NCBI GenBank assembly: GCA_031257105.1 | Contig: JAIRPG010000058.1 | Coordinates: 1-43,794 of the forward strand | Source of the DNA: Treponema sp. | GTDB taxonomy: Bacteria > Spirochaetota > Spirochaetia > Treponematales > Breznakiellaceae | Direction of reading: 5' to 3' | DNA: 43,794 nt | Shown: in pieces, positions 9,880-18,753 of the stretch | How the letters are laid out: each line of letters starts with the position of its first letter | Position numbering within the stretch: position 1 is the stretch's first letter | Notes under the pieces: model-generated | The model's input: only the letters and a program-made list of their open reading frames with translations | The model's database searches: none | What the model was told of the DNA's origin: nothing | Program-made: the position numbers and the translations under genes

Positions 9880-12486
9880 GTGGCAGAACCAGGAACCAGT
9901 ATTTCAGGGAACGGTAGTACCCAAACTCCAGCCGCAAAAATTATCCCTATCGCTATAGAAGATGAGGTAAAGACCGCTTACCTTAACTACGCCATGTCGG
10001 TCATCGTGGCCCGGGCCCTGCCGGATGCGCGGGACGGCCTCAAACCGGTGCACCGGCGGATTCTCTACGCCATGGATACCCTGGGGTTGCGGCCAAATGT
10101 GGCAACCAGAAAATGCGCCACCATCGTCGGTGAAACATTGGGGCATTACCACCCCCACGGAGACGCTTCCGTATACGATGCCCTGGTTCGTATGGGCCAG
10201 GACTTCTCTCTCCGCTATCCCCTAATCAAAGGACAGGGCAACTTCGGCTCCATGGACGGAGACCCCCCGGCGGCCTACCGGTACACCGAAGCCAAGCTTT
10301 CCCGCGTTGGGGACGAGATGCTCCAAGACCTCCGCAAAGAGACCGTGGACTTCGCCCCCAACTTCGACGAATCCGCCCAGGAGCCCACAGTTCTGCCGTC
10401 AGTGGTGCCGAATCTGCTGATCAACGGATCCAGCGGTATCGCTGTGGGTATGGCCACCAACATGGCCCCCCACAACCTGGGCGAGGTCTGCGAGGCGGTC
10501 TGCGCCTACATCGATAACCCGGAGATCGGTATCGAGGAACTGATGAAGTACGTCCCCGGGCCGGACTTCCCCACCGGGGGGATTATCTTTGGCCGCCGGG
10601 GTATTCGAGAAGCCTACATGACCGGTCGGGGGAAGATCCTCGTCCGGGGCCGCTTCAACGTGGAAACCACCAAGAATGGCAAGGAACTTATCGTCTTTAC
10701 CGAAATCCCCTACAACGTGAATAAAGCGTTGCTTCTGGAACGGATCGCCGTACTGGTACGGGAAAAGGTGATAGACGGTATCGCCAACTCCAACGATGAA
10801 TCAGACCGGGAAGGTATCCGTATCGTTATAGAGCTGAAAAAAGGGGCTATCATCAAGGTAGTACTCAACCAGCTCTTCTCGAATACTCCGCTCCAATCCT
10901 CTTTTGGGATCATCAACCTGGCGTTGGTGAATGGCCGGCCCCAATGCCTCAATCTGAAGGAATTGGTACATTACTTTGTGGAACATCGAGTGGAGGTGGT
11001 TACCCGCCGAACCCGCTTCGAACTCCGCAAGGCCGAAGAACGGGCCCATATCCTGGAAGGGCTGGTCATCGCCCTGGCCCATATTGACGAGGTAATCGCC
11101 ATCATCAGAGCCAGCCGGGACGTGAACATCGCCAAGGCGAACTTACAGGAAAAATTCAGCCTCTCCGAAGCTCAGTCTCAAGCTATCGTGGATATGCAAC
11201 TCCGTCGCCTTACCGGCCTGGAAATCGAAAAACTGGAGCAGGAGCTGGCGGAACTCAAGACACAGATTGCCTACTTCAAGTCACTCCTAGCGGACGAGAT
11301 TAAACTGCGGGGGGTTATCAAGGACGAAACCCGGGATGTCGCGGAAAAATACGGCGACAAGCGGCGCACCGAGATCGTGGCTGGCGAGGTGGAGAACATC
11401 AACATCGAGGATCTCATCAAAAAAGAAGAGATGACGATTCTTATCAGTAACCTGGGTTATGTAAAGCGGGTACCTGTATCCAGCTATCGCAACCAGGGTC
11501 GAGGAGGAAAAGGAATGCAGAGCGCTAAATTGACGGAAGACGACTTTATTAAACAAATTTTTGTGGCTTCCACCCATGAATACATCATGTTCATCACCAG
11601 CGAGGGCAAAGCCTATTGGATGAAGGTACACGAACTGCCCGAGGGTTCCCGCACGAGCAAAGGGTCTCATATCAAGAGTCTCCTCACCGTAAATCCTAAT
11701 GAGGATATTACTGCTACCGTAGCGCTTAGGGAATTTACCGATAACCAGTTCCTCTTCATGGGTACTGCGCGGGGAGTGGTCAAGAAGGTGCAGGTGAGCG
11801 AGTTCTCCAATGCCAAAGCAAGGGGGATCATCGCTATCAACTTGGATGAAGGGGATAAGCTGGTAAGCGCCCTCCTCACCCATGGCGAAGATGAGGTAGT
11901 GCTTATCTCCCGGAAAGGCCAGGCATTGCGTACTCACGAAAATCAGATCCGGGCTATGGGCCGTTCTTCCCGGGGAGTTTCCGGCATGAAGCTCGATGAC
12001 GATGATGAGCTTACCGGCCTCTTGCGAGTGGATCCTGTGGAGAAGATGTTGATCCTTTCCGAGTATGGGTATGGTAAGCGAGTTGACTTTACCGAATTCT
12101 CTTCCCATGGCAGGGGTACGGGGGGACAGCGTATCTACACCGTCACCGAGAAGACTGGGGAAATCGTGGGCTGCGTCAATGTGCTGGACAACGAAGAGAT
12201 TATGTGTATCACCAGTCAAGGTAAGTCCATCAAGCTCAAAGTAGCCGACATTCGGATCATGGGTCGCAGCGCTCAAGGAGTGCGTATCCTGAGTATCGAC
12301 AAGCCGGACTTTGTTATCGGTGTAGACCGAATCGCCCAGGAGGAAGAGCCGATGGTCAGAGATAAAGATGCGGCGGAGCCGGCGGATGTACCGGCGGATG
12401 TACCGGCGGATGTACCGGCGGACATACCAGCGGGTATATCAGGCCCGGCAGGTGAATCGCCAGAACTTCCCTTTGATGACAATTAA
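9880..12486 (+). CDS. gyrA: DNA gyrase subunit A
   Basis: [48 protein letters not shown], GyrA-box-like QGRGGKGM, full-length C-terminal beta-pinwheel. GTG start. Confidence 0.96.
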   Translation: MAEPGTSISGNGSTQTPAAKIIPIAIEDEVKTAYLNYAMSVIVARALPDARDGLKPVHRRILYAMDTLGLRPNVATRKCATIVGETLGHYHPHGDASVYDALVRMGQDFSLRYPLIKGQGNFGSMDGDPPAAYRYTEAKLSRVGDEMLQDLRKETVDFAPNFDESAQEPTVLPSVVPNLLINGSSGIAVGMATNMAPHNLGEVCEAVCAYIDNPEIGIEELMKYVPGPDFPTGGIIFGRRGIREAYMTGRGKILVRGRFNVETTKNGKELIVFTEIPYNVNKALLLERIAVLVREKVIDGIANSNDESDREGIRIVIELKKGAIIKVVLNQLFSNTPLQSSFGIINLALVNGRPQCLNLKELVHYFVEHRVEVVTRRTRFELRKAEERAHILEGLVIALAHIDEVIAIIRASRDVNIAKANLQEKFSLSEAQSQAIVDMQLRRLTGLEIEKLEQELAELKTQIAYFKSLLADEIKLRGVIKDETRDVAEKYGDKRRTEIVAGEVENINIEDLIKKEEMTILISNLGYVKRVPVSSYRNQGRGGKGMQSAKLTEDDFIKQIFVASTHEYIMFITSEGKAYWMKVHELPEGSRTSKGSHIKSLLTVNPNEDITATVALREFTDNQFLFMGTARGVVKKVQVSEFSNAKARGIIAINLDEGDKLVSALLTHGEDEVVLISRKGQALRTHENQIRAMGRSSRGVSGMKLDDDDELTGLLRVDPVEKMLILSEYGYGKRVDFTEFSSHGRGTGGQRIYTVTEKTGEIVGCVNVLDNEEIMCITSQGKSIKLKVADIRIMGRSAQGVRILSIDKPDFVIGVDRIAQEEEPMVRDKDAAEPADVPADVPADVPADIPAGISGPAGESPELPFDDN
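12382..12441 (+). repeat. 12-bp tandem repeat in the gyrA 3' end encoding (A-D-V/I-P) units
   Basis: Three exact copies of GCGGATGTACCG (12382-12417), then GCGGACATACCA and the more diverged GCGGGTATATCA. Confidence 0.9.
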
Positions 12487-12494
12487 TAGAATTC

Positions 12495-12523
12495 TGTCCG
12501 GGAACCAACCGGGTTTCCGGACA
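12495..12523. terminator. Hairpin between convergent gyrA and M20 peptidase genes
   Basis: TGTCCGGGAA - CCAACCGGG - TTTCCGGACA: 10-bp stem with one G:T pair. Confidence 0.55.
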
Positions 12524-12533
12524 ACTCTAATGT

Positions 12534-13892
12534 TTATGCATTTTTAAACAAACGGATGTAAAATTGAACGCCACTTTCTAGGTTTTTGGTAGAGATTCGC
12601 TCATCGTGACCATGGATACGGGCCAATTCTTCTTTTTTCAGACATACCGGGGCAAAACGAAAGATGCCTTCAGAGAGGGTCTGGTAATGCCGGGAATCGG
12701 TAGTTGCGGTCATAAGGTAGGGTAGAATAGCCGTACCGGGAAAAATCTCTTCGATAGCCTCTTCTAAAGCCTCCCAGCCGGGGCCAACCCGCCGGGCCTG
12801 GGCTTCCGTGGCGGGCACAGGGTCAGTGGCCAACTGATGTATCTTTACGACTACCCGGTCATCGTTTATTGTCTTTTTGATAAAACCAACGGCAGTCTCC
12901 ACTTTCCAAGGATAAAGGAGTCTAAGGTTGATTACAGCCCGCACCAAGGATGGCATGACGTTATCTGCAGCGCTGCCTTCCAATTGGGTCATGGCTACTG
13001 TAGTTCGAAGCATAGCGGAAAAATCGGAGCCCATGTTATCCGCAAGAACTGCGAGCATTGGGAAGAAGAGCCGGGGATACCGTATTACCCAAGCCCATTT
13101 TTTTGGAGCAAATGGGGCCAACCCGATGAAAAACCGTTCCACCGTCGGTATAAGCCGGGGTGGGAAAGAGCGTTTGGATAGACGTGTCAGAGCCCGGGCC
13201 AATACCGCCGCCGCTTGAATCCGAGGCGGCTTTGATGCGTGTCCTGGCGCTTGGGCTACAGAGAGTTCCAGGCTTAAATAGCCCTTCTCTTCAATACCCA
13301 CCAAGGCCAAAGGCTTTTCCAAGTCTTTGATCTGATCCTCCGCAATTACGCCTCCTTCATCCAGGATCCATTCGAAGCGCAGATTCTGGGAAGCGAACCA
13401 TTGGGCGATTTTTTCAGCCCCATACGTGCCATTTCGTTCTTCGTCACCCCCAAATGCAAACCAGATTTCCCGCCGGGGGCTAAAACCTTGGGTGCAGAGT
13501 TCTTCCGCCGCATCCATCAGACTGATGAGGGTATTTTTCATATCAAGGGCGCCCCTGCCATAGACGTAACCATCCCGTAACTCCCCGTCAAAGGGAGGAA
13601 CAGTCCACTTTGTTTGCTCTGCGGGAACCACGTCGTAATGAGCCAGAAAGAGCACCGGCTTGTTCTTTCCGCCCTCTAAGGCGGTTCCTGCATTACTCGG
13701 CCAGCGATAAACTACCGCATAGGGGCTCAATACCCTTTGTTCAGCGACCCGGTGAAAAGCGGGATACGTTTTTTCAAGGTAATCTTGAAACTGCTTTAAG
13801 GGCGCTTCCGCTTCGATATTCCCCAACGGGACGGTTCCTGGCCAATCGGTCCGTATACGCAAAGCCTGGCGTAGGTGTTCTATAGTCTCCAC
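12534..13892 (-). CDS. M20-family metallopeptidase/deacylase (carboxypeptidase S-like)
   Basis: PVLFLAHYDVVPAE, GYVYGRGALDMKNTLISLMDAAEEL, FAFGGDEERNGTYGAEKIA, C-terminal HGHDERIS. GTG start. Confidence 0.88.
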   Translation of the reverse strand: METIEHLRQALRIRTDWPGTVPLGNIEAEAPLKQFQDYLEKTYPAFHRVAEQRVLSPYAVVYRWPSNAGTALEGGKNKPVLFLAHYDVVPAEQTKWTVPPFDGELRDGYVYGRGALDMKNTLISLMDAAEELCTQGFSPRREIWFAFGGDEERNGTYGAEKIAQWFASQNLRFEWILDEGGVIAEDQIKDLEKPLALVGIEEKGYLSLELSVAQAPGHASKPPRIQAAAVLARALTRLSKRSFPPRLIPTVERFFIGLAPFAPKKWAWVIRYPRLFFPMLAVLADNMGSDFSAMLRTTVAMTQLEGSAADNVMPSLVRAVINLRLLYPWKVETAVGFIKKTINDDRVVVKIHQLATDPVPATEAQARRVGPGWEALEEAIEEIFPGTAILPYLMTATTDSRHYQTLSEGIFRFAPVCLKKEELARIHGHDERISTKNLESGVQFYIRLFKNA

Positions 13893-14030
13893 AAGCTATA
13901 ATAATACCATATCATATATCTTTCAATCGATAAGCTGCCTGAAAAGTTATCAATATGACTTTGCAACAGCCTCTACAGTAATTCTGCAGCCTCTAGCGTA
14001 TAGCTTGAATCCGGTATATAAAGAGAGCTT

Positions 14031-14582
14031 ATGAAACAGCAAATTGTTTGTACCCTTGCTCTGTGCGCGGCTCTAGCTGGCTGTGCTAAAGAAACTCCAG
14101 CCGTAAAAGGCGTGGTTAAAAGCGCCGTCGTAGAAGACACCCTCATTACCGGTATTGACTGGATGCTTATGGAAGTCCGCAATGGAGATGTTATTACCAC
14201 GCTGGATCGCCAGAAATTTGCGGAAGGGATGGAAGATTTCTTTCGCCTTCGTTTTGATGTAGTTGATGGAGAGAATCGTCTTTCCGGTACAGCGGCGCCG
14301 AACCGGTACAGCGCGCCTTATACACCGGGTGATGATAATACCCTTACGATTGGCCTTGTTATCTCAACAAAAATGGCGGCTTTTCGGGAACCAGAGGGTC
14401 TTACAGAGTCTGAATTTTTTGGCTACATCTCTCAGATCAGCCGCTGGAATTTACTCGATGAAGGCCGGCTGGAACTCACTACCACGACAAAAGACGGCAG
14501 TGTGGCAACGCTTATCTTCTCCCCTCATCCAACTATTGAAGAAACGATAGAAGAAACAGATCAAATAAAAAAGGCGCCTTGA
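14031..14582 (+). CDS. Predicted lipoprotein, META/HslJ-like domain (tentative)
   Basis: Signal peptide with lipobox-like ALAGC. Body begins ITGIDWMLMEVRNGD, resembling META-domain proteins. Confidence 0.5.
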   Translation: MKQQIVCTLALCAALAGCAKETPAVKGVVKSAVVEDTLITGIDWMLMEVRNGDVITTLDRQKFAEGMEDFFRLRFDVVDGENRLSGTAAPNRYSAPYTPGDDNTLTIGLVISTKMAAFREPEGLTESEFFGYISQISRWNLLDEGRLELTTTTKDGSVATLIFSPHPTIEETIEETDQIKKAP

Positions 14583-14604
14583 GAATTCAAACGGAACGCC
14601 ATTT

Positions 14605-14892
14605 ATGACCGATTCGACAAGCCGCATTATCAACGCTATTCTCGCAGTACCCAAGGGGGAAGTTTCCTGCTACCGGGACATTGCCCTAGCCGCCGGACTT
14701 CCTAACGGGGCGCGGCAGGTAGTGCGGGTTTTACATTCCATGTCGGAAAAGTACCGCCTACCCTGGCATCGGATTATCCGGGCAGACGGATTCATCGCAT
14801 CGACAAGTTGTCAGGGGCGGGAACTACAAGCGGAACTACTTCGCGCTGAGGGGGTGAAAGTGTCGGAAAACGGTTGGATTGATCTGGGGTGA
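14605..14892 (+). CDS. Alkyltransferase-like (ATL) protein, MGMT/Ogt-fold DNA-binding
   Basis: VPKGEVSCYRDIALAAGLPNGARQVVRVLHS...LPWHRIIRADGFI. The Ogt/MGMT PCHR active-site cysteine is replaced by Trp (PWHR). Confidence 0.85.
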   Translation: MTDSTSRIINAILAVPKGEVSCYRDIALAAGLPNGARQVVRVLHSMSEKYRLPWHRIIRADGFIASTSCQGRELQAELLRAEGVKVSENGWIDLG

Positions 14893-14918
14893 ATACGTTC
14901 AAGATATGCTGGGGGATG

Positions 14919-14952
14919 GCTGGTTGCAAAACCCGGTTAGGTTGCAACCAGC
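14919..14952. terminator. Perfect 11-bp inverted repeat between convergent ATL and LysM genes
   Basis: GCTGGTTGCAA - AACCCGGTTAGG - TTGCAACCAGC. Confidence 0.5.
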
Positions 14953-14967
14953 GCCTGTAGTGTTATT

Positions 14968-15489
14968 TTAGAGAGTATCTGAAAGTGTCCGCAACCCGTC
15001 ACGAGAAGTTACATAAAACTGATGATACTGGTCGTACGATCCCGCCGCTTCTTTATCCGCCGCTTTGTTTTCATATACATCGGCTATCTCCAGCAAAAAT
15101 TGCTTGAGCATTCCATGCGCCGTATCGCTTGCCAGATTTCTCTGTAAATCAGGAATAGTCAATTCCATCCCCGGTTCAAGCAGATCAGGGTCTTCTACGA
15201 CTTCGTAAGAAGCCATCATAATCAGAGGGAAATACCACCTATTATCTCGTGAATAAAATTCGGTAGTAATTCTAACCAACGTATCACCCTTTTGAACGAT
15301 GTACGTCTGCGCTCCTTCTAAATCCAGATACTTCCGGTATTTGCCGTAAACTTCACTGAACGCCGAATTGTACTCATCGGATACTTCCGGCTCCTCTACG
15401 GGAGGGGGGGGCGCAGGTGGGGTAGTCTTACATGACACTACCCAAAACATCGACAGCAGGACAATAGAAAACAAAAAAAGTTTCCGCAT
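14968..15489 (-). CDS. LysM-domain lipoprotein
   Basis: Signal peptide with lipobox-like WVVSC. LysM core TYIVQKGDTLVRITTEFY...WYFPLIMMAS...DPDLLEPGMELTIP. Confidence 0.75.
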   Translation of the reverse strand: MRKLFLFSIVLLSMFWVVSCKTTPPAPPPPVEEPEVSDEYNSAFSEVYGKYRKYLDLEGAQTYIVQKGDTLVRITTEFYSRDNRWYFPLIMMASYEVVEDPDLLEPGMELTIPDLQRNLASDTAHGMLKQFLLEIADVYENKAADKEAAGSYDQYHQFYVTSRDGLRTLSDTL

Positions 15490-15568
15490 TATAGTCTCCT
15501 TAATGAGTAAGAGTACTCAAAATTTATGGCAATGACAAGCGTTCTTTTACGGTATCTATAAGAATATT

Positions 15569-15606
15569 AGACCTGTTTGGAAACCCGGTTGGCTCCGAAC
15601 AGGTCT
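15569..15606 (-). terminator. Hairpin downstream of the thioesterase gene
   Basis: AGACCTGTTTGGA - AACCCGGTTGGC - TCCGAACAGGTCT: 13-bp stem with one G:T-type pair. Confidence 0.45.
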
Positions 15607-15644
15607 ATTTGCCATGTCTTACCGCATTTGTTTCACGTGAAACA

Positions 15645-16358
15645 TCAAGATTGAAATTCTACTGACGCGAAAATTGCTTTATCAGGAGAGGTCAACGCGA
15701 TTACCAGCTTATCGTCCCGAGTACCGGCTTGGGGGATGATCGTTTCTCCGGGCAAAGCAGGACGTTTATACTCTATTCGGAGCCGTCTGAGGGTAAAATC
15801 ATCGGGTAGATATGCGGAGGCAATATCTAAATACCGGGCGTTGTTCATGTGGCCGTAATTGTCTAAGTGATAAGACTGTACCTTGAATGGCTCCCCGATT
15901 ACGGTCATAGCATGGGGAAGTGGGATTTTCCGGGAAAGTACTTCCATATCTAATGGTTCATAACGGATAGAACTGTCCAGAATTTCTTGAGGAAGACGAG
16001 TTGGTAACCCTCTGGCTAAATCAACAAAGGCTCCCATACCCACCGAAGCGATACAAAACCGTCCCTCACTGTCGTAGATGACGCTGTTCCGATACCCATA
16101 GAGACGATCGCAGTTATAAACCCAAGATTTAGCGATTACTGTTTCTCCATAAGCAGGAAAGCGCTTAATATCTATCTGCCGGAAGGTAAGGTATAACCCA
16201 AGATTATGTTGACGAAAATAATCTCGTATCGCTACTTCTGTATCCATCTGAAACCAACTGGCGTTTTGGAGCAAATCAGCCGCCGCGCCCAGTTTTAAGA
16301 GGCCATCCCGGCCTATATGGCTTACACCAATAGTAATTTTATACTCAAAGGAAGACAT
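15645..16358 (-). CDS. Acyl-ACP thioesterase family protein
   Basis: Hot-dog-fold signatures: FEYKITIGVSHIGRDGLLKLGAAADLLQNAS, LTFRQIDIKRFPAYGETVIAKSWV, SYHLDNYGHMNNARYLDIA. Confidence 0.85.
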   Translation of the reverse strand: MSSFEYKITIGVSHIGRDGLLKLGAAADLLQNASWFQMDTEVAIRDYFRQHNLGLYLTFRQIDIKRFPAYGETVIAKSWVYNCDRLYGYRNSVIYDSEGRFCIASVGMGAFVDLARGLPTRLPQEILDSSIRYEPLDMEVLSRKIPLPHAMTVIGEPFKVQSYHLDNYGHMNNARYLDIASAYLPDDFTLRRLRIEYKRPALPGETIIPQAGTRDDKLVIALTSPDKAIFASVEFQS

Positions 16359-16363
16359 CTCAT

Positions 16364-17083
16364 TTATCGCAAATCAAGCCCGGTGATATTTTCTACCGGT
16401 AGAGAGAATACGATACCCGCCGCTGGACTGGTGATGCCGTAGGCCTGACTTACCGCCTGCATGATAGGGGACTTCTTTTCCCGTTTTGCTAAGATGGTGA
16501 TAATTTCTTTTTCGTTCTGGACGGATATGCCAAAAAATTTTACCGGCCCTTGATGCGCCATCCCCCTGGCATTGATCACTGTGCCACCGGTAGCTCCCGC
16601 TTCCCGGGCAACCGACATCAGTTCGTCGCTGTAACCTTGGTTCACTACGATAACGATCAAATCAAATTTCATGTCGCCGCTCATTTTTTCCGTTTCCTTC
16701 TCTTGATACCTATCCAGATTTTTGTTAATGCTTTCTTTAAAAACTTTGAGGATAGGGTTGTTTATCCCTGAAAGGGGGATAGTAAAAGCTATGCCTGCGC
16801 CAGGATTGTGGAGACCAAGTTTTTTCGCCACTTCCTTGAGCAGCGCCGGCACCATAATATCCTGTTCCAGACAAAAAACTACCGCTTTTTCCGTAGAGCC
16901 GATACCCAGTACATCCAAGATTTCTGAACTGGCCGTTCCTTTCCCTTTGCAGATAAAGTGGAATCGAACATTTGACTGTTCAAAAATCTCGGAAACTACA
17001 TTGATTTTTGCCCAGTCTATGATGAATATCAAAAATTTTAAAATAGGTATGTTTTCGGTCATGCTATCATCCTTGACCCTCAT
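16364..17083 (-). CDS. PII-like signalling protein with two PII-like repeats
   Basis: Second unit: DLIVIVVNQGYSDELMSVAREAGATGGTVINARGMAHQGPVKFFGISVQNEKEIITILAKREKKSPIMQAVSQAYGITSPAAGIVFSLPVENI. First unit has a parallel layout. ATGA overlap with the upstream DUF1538 gene. Confidence 0.7.
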   Translation of the reverse strand: MRVKDDSMTENIPILKFLIFIIDWAKINVVSEIFEQSNVRFHFICKGKGTASSEILDVLGIGSTEKAVVFCLEQDIMVPALLKEVAKKLGLHNPGAGIAFTIPLSGINNPILKVFKESINKNLDRYQEKETEKMSGDMKFDLIVIVVNQGYSDELMSVAREAGATGGTVINARGMAHQGPVKFFGISVQNEKEIITILAKREKKSPIMQAVSQAYGITSPAAGIVFSLPVENITGLDLR

Positions 17084-18621
17084 ATAGAGGAGTCCTCCCC
17101 ATATTCTATAATTTCTCCAGCGTCTTCCACCGTGATGGCGCTTATTTCCGGTTTCTCCGCATCCGTAACGCTCTTCATCTTACGGCCATAAATAAGTCCC
17201 ATAAGCTGAATAACGATTAGCGGCGCCATAGCTACCATAGCCACAATCCCAAAAGCATCTATCATCAAATCTCTGCCAACGCCTTCACAGGTACCCATTG
17301 CTAAGGGGAGGAGGAATGTAGAGGTCATGGGGCCGCTGCACACGCCGCCTGAGTCAAAGGCAATACCGGTGAATATCTTGGGAACAAAAAAGGTCAGACC
17401 TAAAGCGATAGCGTAGCCAGGAATCAAGATAACCATAATGGGAACGCCTAAGAGTATTCTGATCATAGTAAGCCCCAAGGCGCAAGCCATACCAATGGCA
17501 AGCCCACGATTCATCACCCTTTGGGTAATAGCTCCCGAAGATATGTCTTCAACCTGCTTGTTAAGTACGTGAACCGCCGGCTCGGCGGCTACGATAAAGT
17601 ACCCCACGATCATCCCAAAGGGTACCAGAATCCACTTGAGAGGCGAAGCGGCAAGCTGGGAACCAAGGAGCTGCCCCACCGGGATAAAACCCACATTCAC
17701 TCCAGTCAAAAAAACCACCAATCCTATGAAAGTATAGAGAAAGCCCACCCCAATTCTGGCAAGCTGGTGTTTTTTGTAACGCCGGGATATGAGTTGGAAG
17801 ACGATGAAGAAAACCACAATAGCTCCCAGGGCTAAGAGTACTTCTTCTACGAATTCCGGTATCGCCAGAGCGAAATGCCGTATCACTTCCCGGGAATCCC
17901 CCGCTTGCTGAATGGTGTGGGTTTCCACCTGCGCCCCAGAGGGACTGTAAAAGAGCCCTAAGATAAAAACGGCGAGAATAGGGCCAATACTACAAAGGGA
18001 TACCAGACCAAAGCTGTCGTCTTGGGAATGTTTATCACTACGGATAGATGCAACGCCTACCCCCATAGCTAAGATAAAGGGTACGGTAATGGGCCCTGTA
18101 GTAACTCCCCCTGAATCGAAGGCCACCGGAATGAAGCTTGGGGGAATAAAGAAAGCCACTATAAAAGTAGCAAGATAAAAAATAACAAGTAGTATAGATA
18201 ATCTGATATTAAGAATAGTCCGTAGAATAGCGATAACCAAAAAAATCCCTACCCCAACGGCAACAGTTAGAATCAGGCTTATAGTAGGGATAGACGGCAC
18301 TTGCCGTGCCAGCACTTGGAGATCCGGTTCGGCAATTGTGATAATAAAGCCCATGATAAAGCAGACAAAAAGGATTACCATTAACTTTTTTGTCCGGGTA
18401 AGAGCTATTCCAATACCCTCTCCCATGGGCATCATGGCCATATCGGCGCCTAGGGTAAAGAAACCCATACCAATAATCAACAACGCCGCGCCAACCAAAA
18501 ACATCAGAATAGTACCCGAAGGCATAGGCGCCAAGGTAACGCTGGCAATCAATACTATCGCCGTAATGGGTAATACCGATGTAAAGGCTTCCCGTATCTT
18601 TTCTTTTAGGATCTTGTTCAT
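17080..18621 (-). CDS. DUF1538-family membrane protein with two internal repeats
   Basis: Repeated motif FDSGGVTTGPITVPFILAMGVGVASI and FDSGGVCSGPMTSTFLLPLAMGTCEGVG, plus ITIAEPDLQVLARQV and IVAAEPAVHVLNKQV. Confidence 0.85.
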   Translation of the reverse strand: MNKILKEKIREAFTSVLPITAIVLIASVTLAPMPSGTILMFLVGAALLIIGMGFFTLGADMAMMPMGEGIGIALTRTKKLMVILFVCFIMGFIITIAEPDLQVLARQVPSIPTISLILTVAVGVGIFLVIAILRTILNIRLSILLVIFYLATFIVAFFIPPSFIPVAFDSGGVTTGPITVPFILAMGVGVASIRSDKHSQDDSFGLVSLCSIGPILAVFILGLFYSPSGAQVETHTIQQAGDSREVIRHFALAIPEFVEEVLLALGAIVVFFIVFQLISRRYKKHQLARIGVGFLYTFIGLVVFLTGVNVGFIPVGQLLGSQLAASPLKWILVPFGMIVGYFIVAAEPAVHVLNKQVEDISSGAITQRVMNRGLAIGMACALGLTMIRILLGVPIMVILIPGYAIALGLTFFVPKIFTGIAFDSGGVCSGPMTSTFLLPLAMGTCEGVGRDLMIDAFGIVAMVAMAPLIVIQLMGLIYGRKMKSVTDAEKPEISAITVEDAGEIIEYGEDSSI

Positions 18622-18753
18622 GGGGCTGCTCTATCAATAATATACGTGATTTTTAACAGGATAAACAGAGGCTGCTAAAGAATCGCACGGAAACTGATTC
18701 CCCGTTCTTCCGATTGACACTGCATAAAAAAGCAAGTTTCCTATTAAGGCATA

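Noticed and set aside
11287-12276. 329-aa antisense ORF opposite gyrA, and similar long antisense ORFs opposite gyrB (29467..30171), the kinase-like gene (38064..39083) and the right-hand SBP (41226..42101)
   Set aside because: Shadow ORFs from codon bias in strongly coding regions; no recognisable domains or ribosome-binding context.
12382-12441. Short regular repeats as a possible CRISPR or VNTR array
   Set aside because: Only 12-bp units, no spacers, in frame inside gyrA and translated as ADVP repeats.
9880-12486. ParC instead of GyrA
   Set aside because: A GyrA-box-like QGRGGKG and full-length C-terminal region favour GyrA.
18209-18637. 142-aa minus-strand ORF at the DUF1538 start
   Set aside because: Alternative frame of the DUF1538 CDS; shadow ORF.
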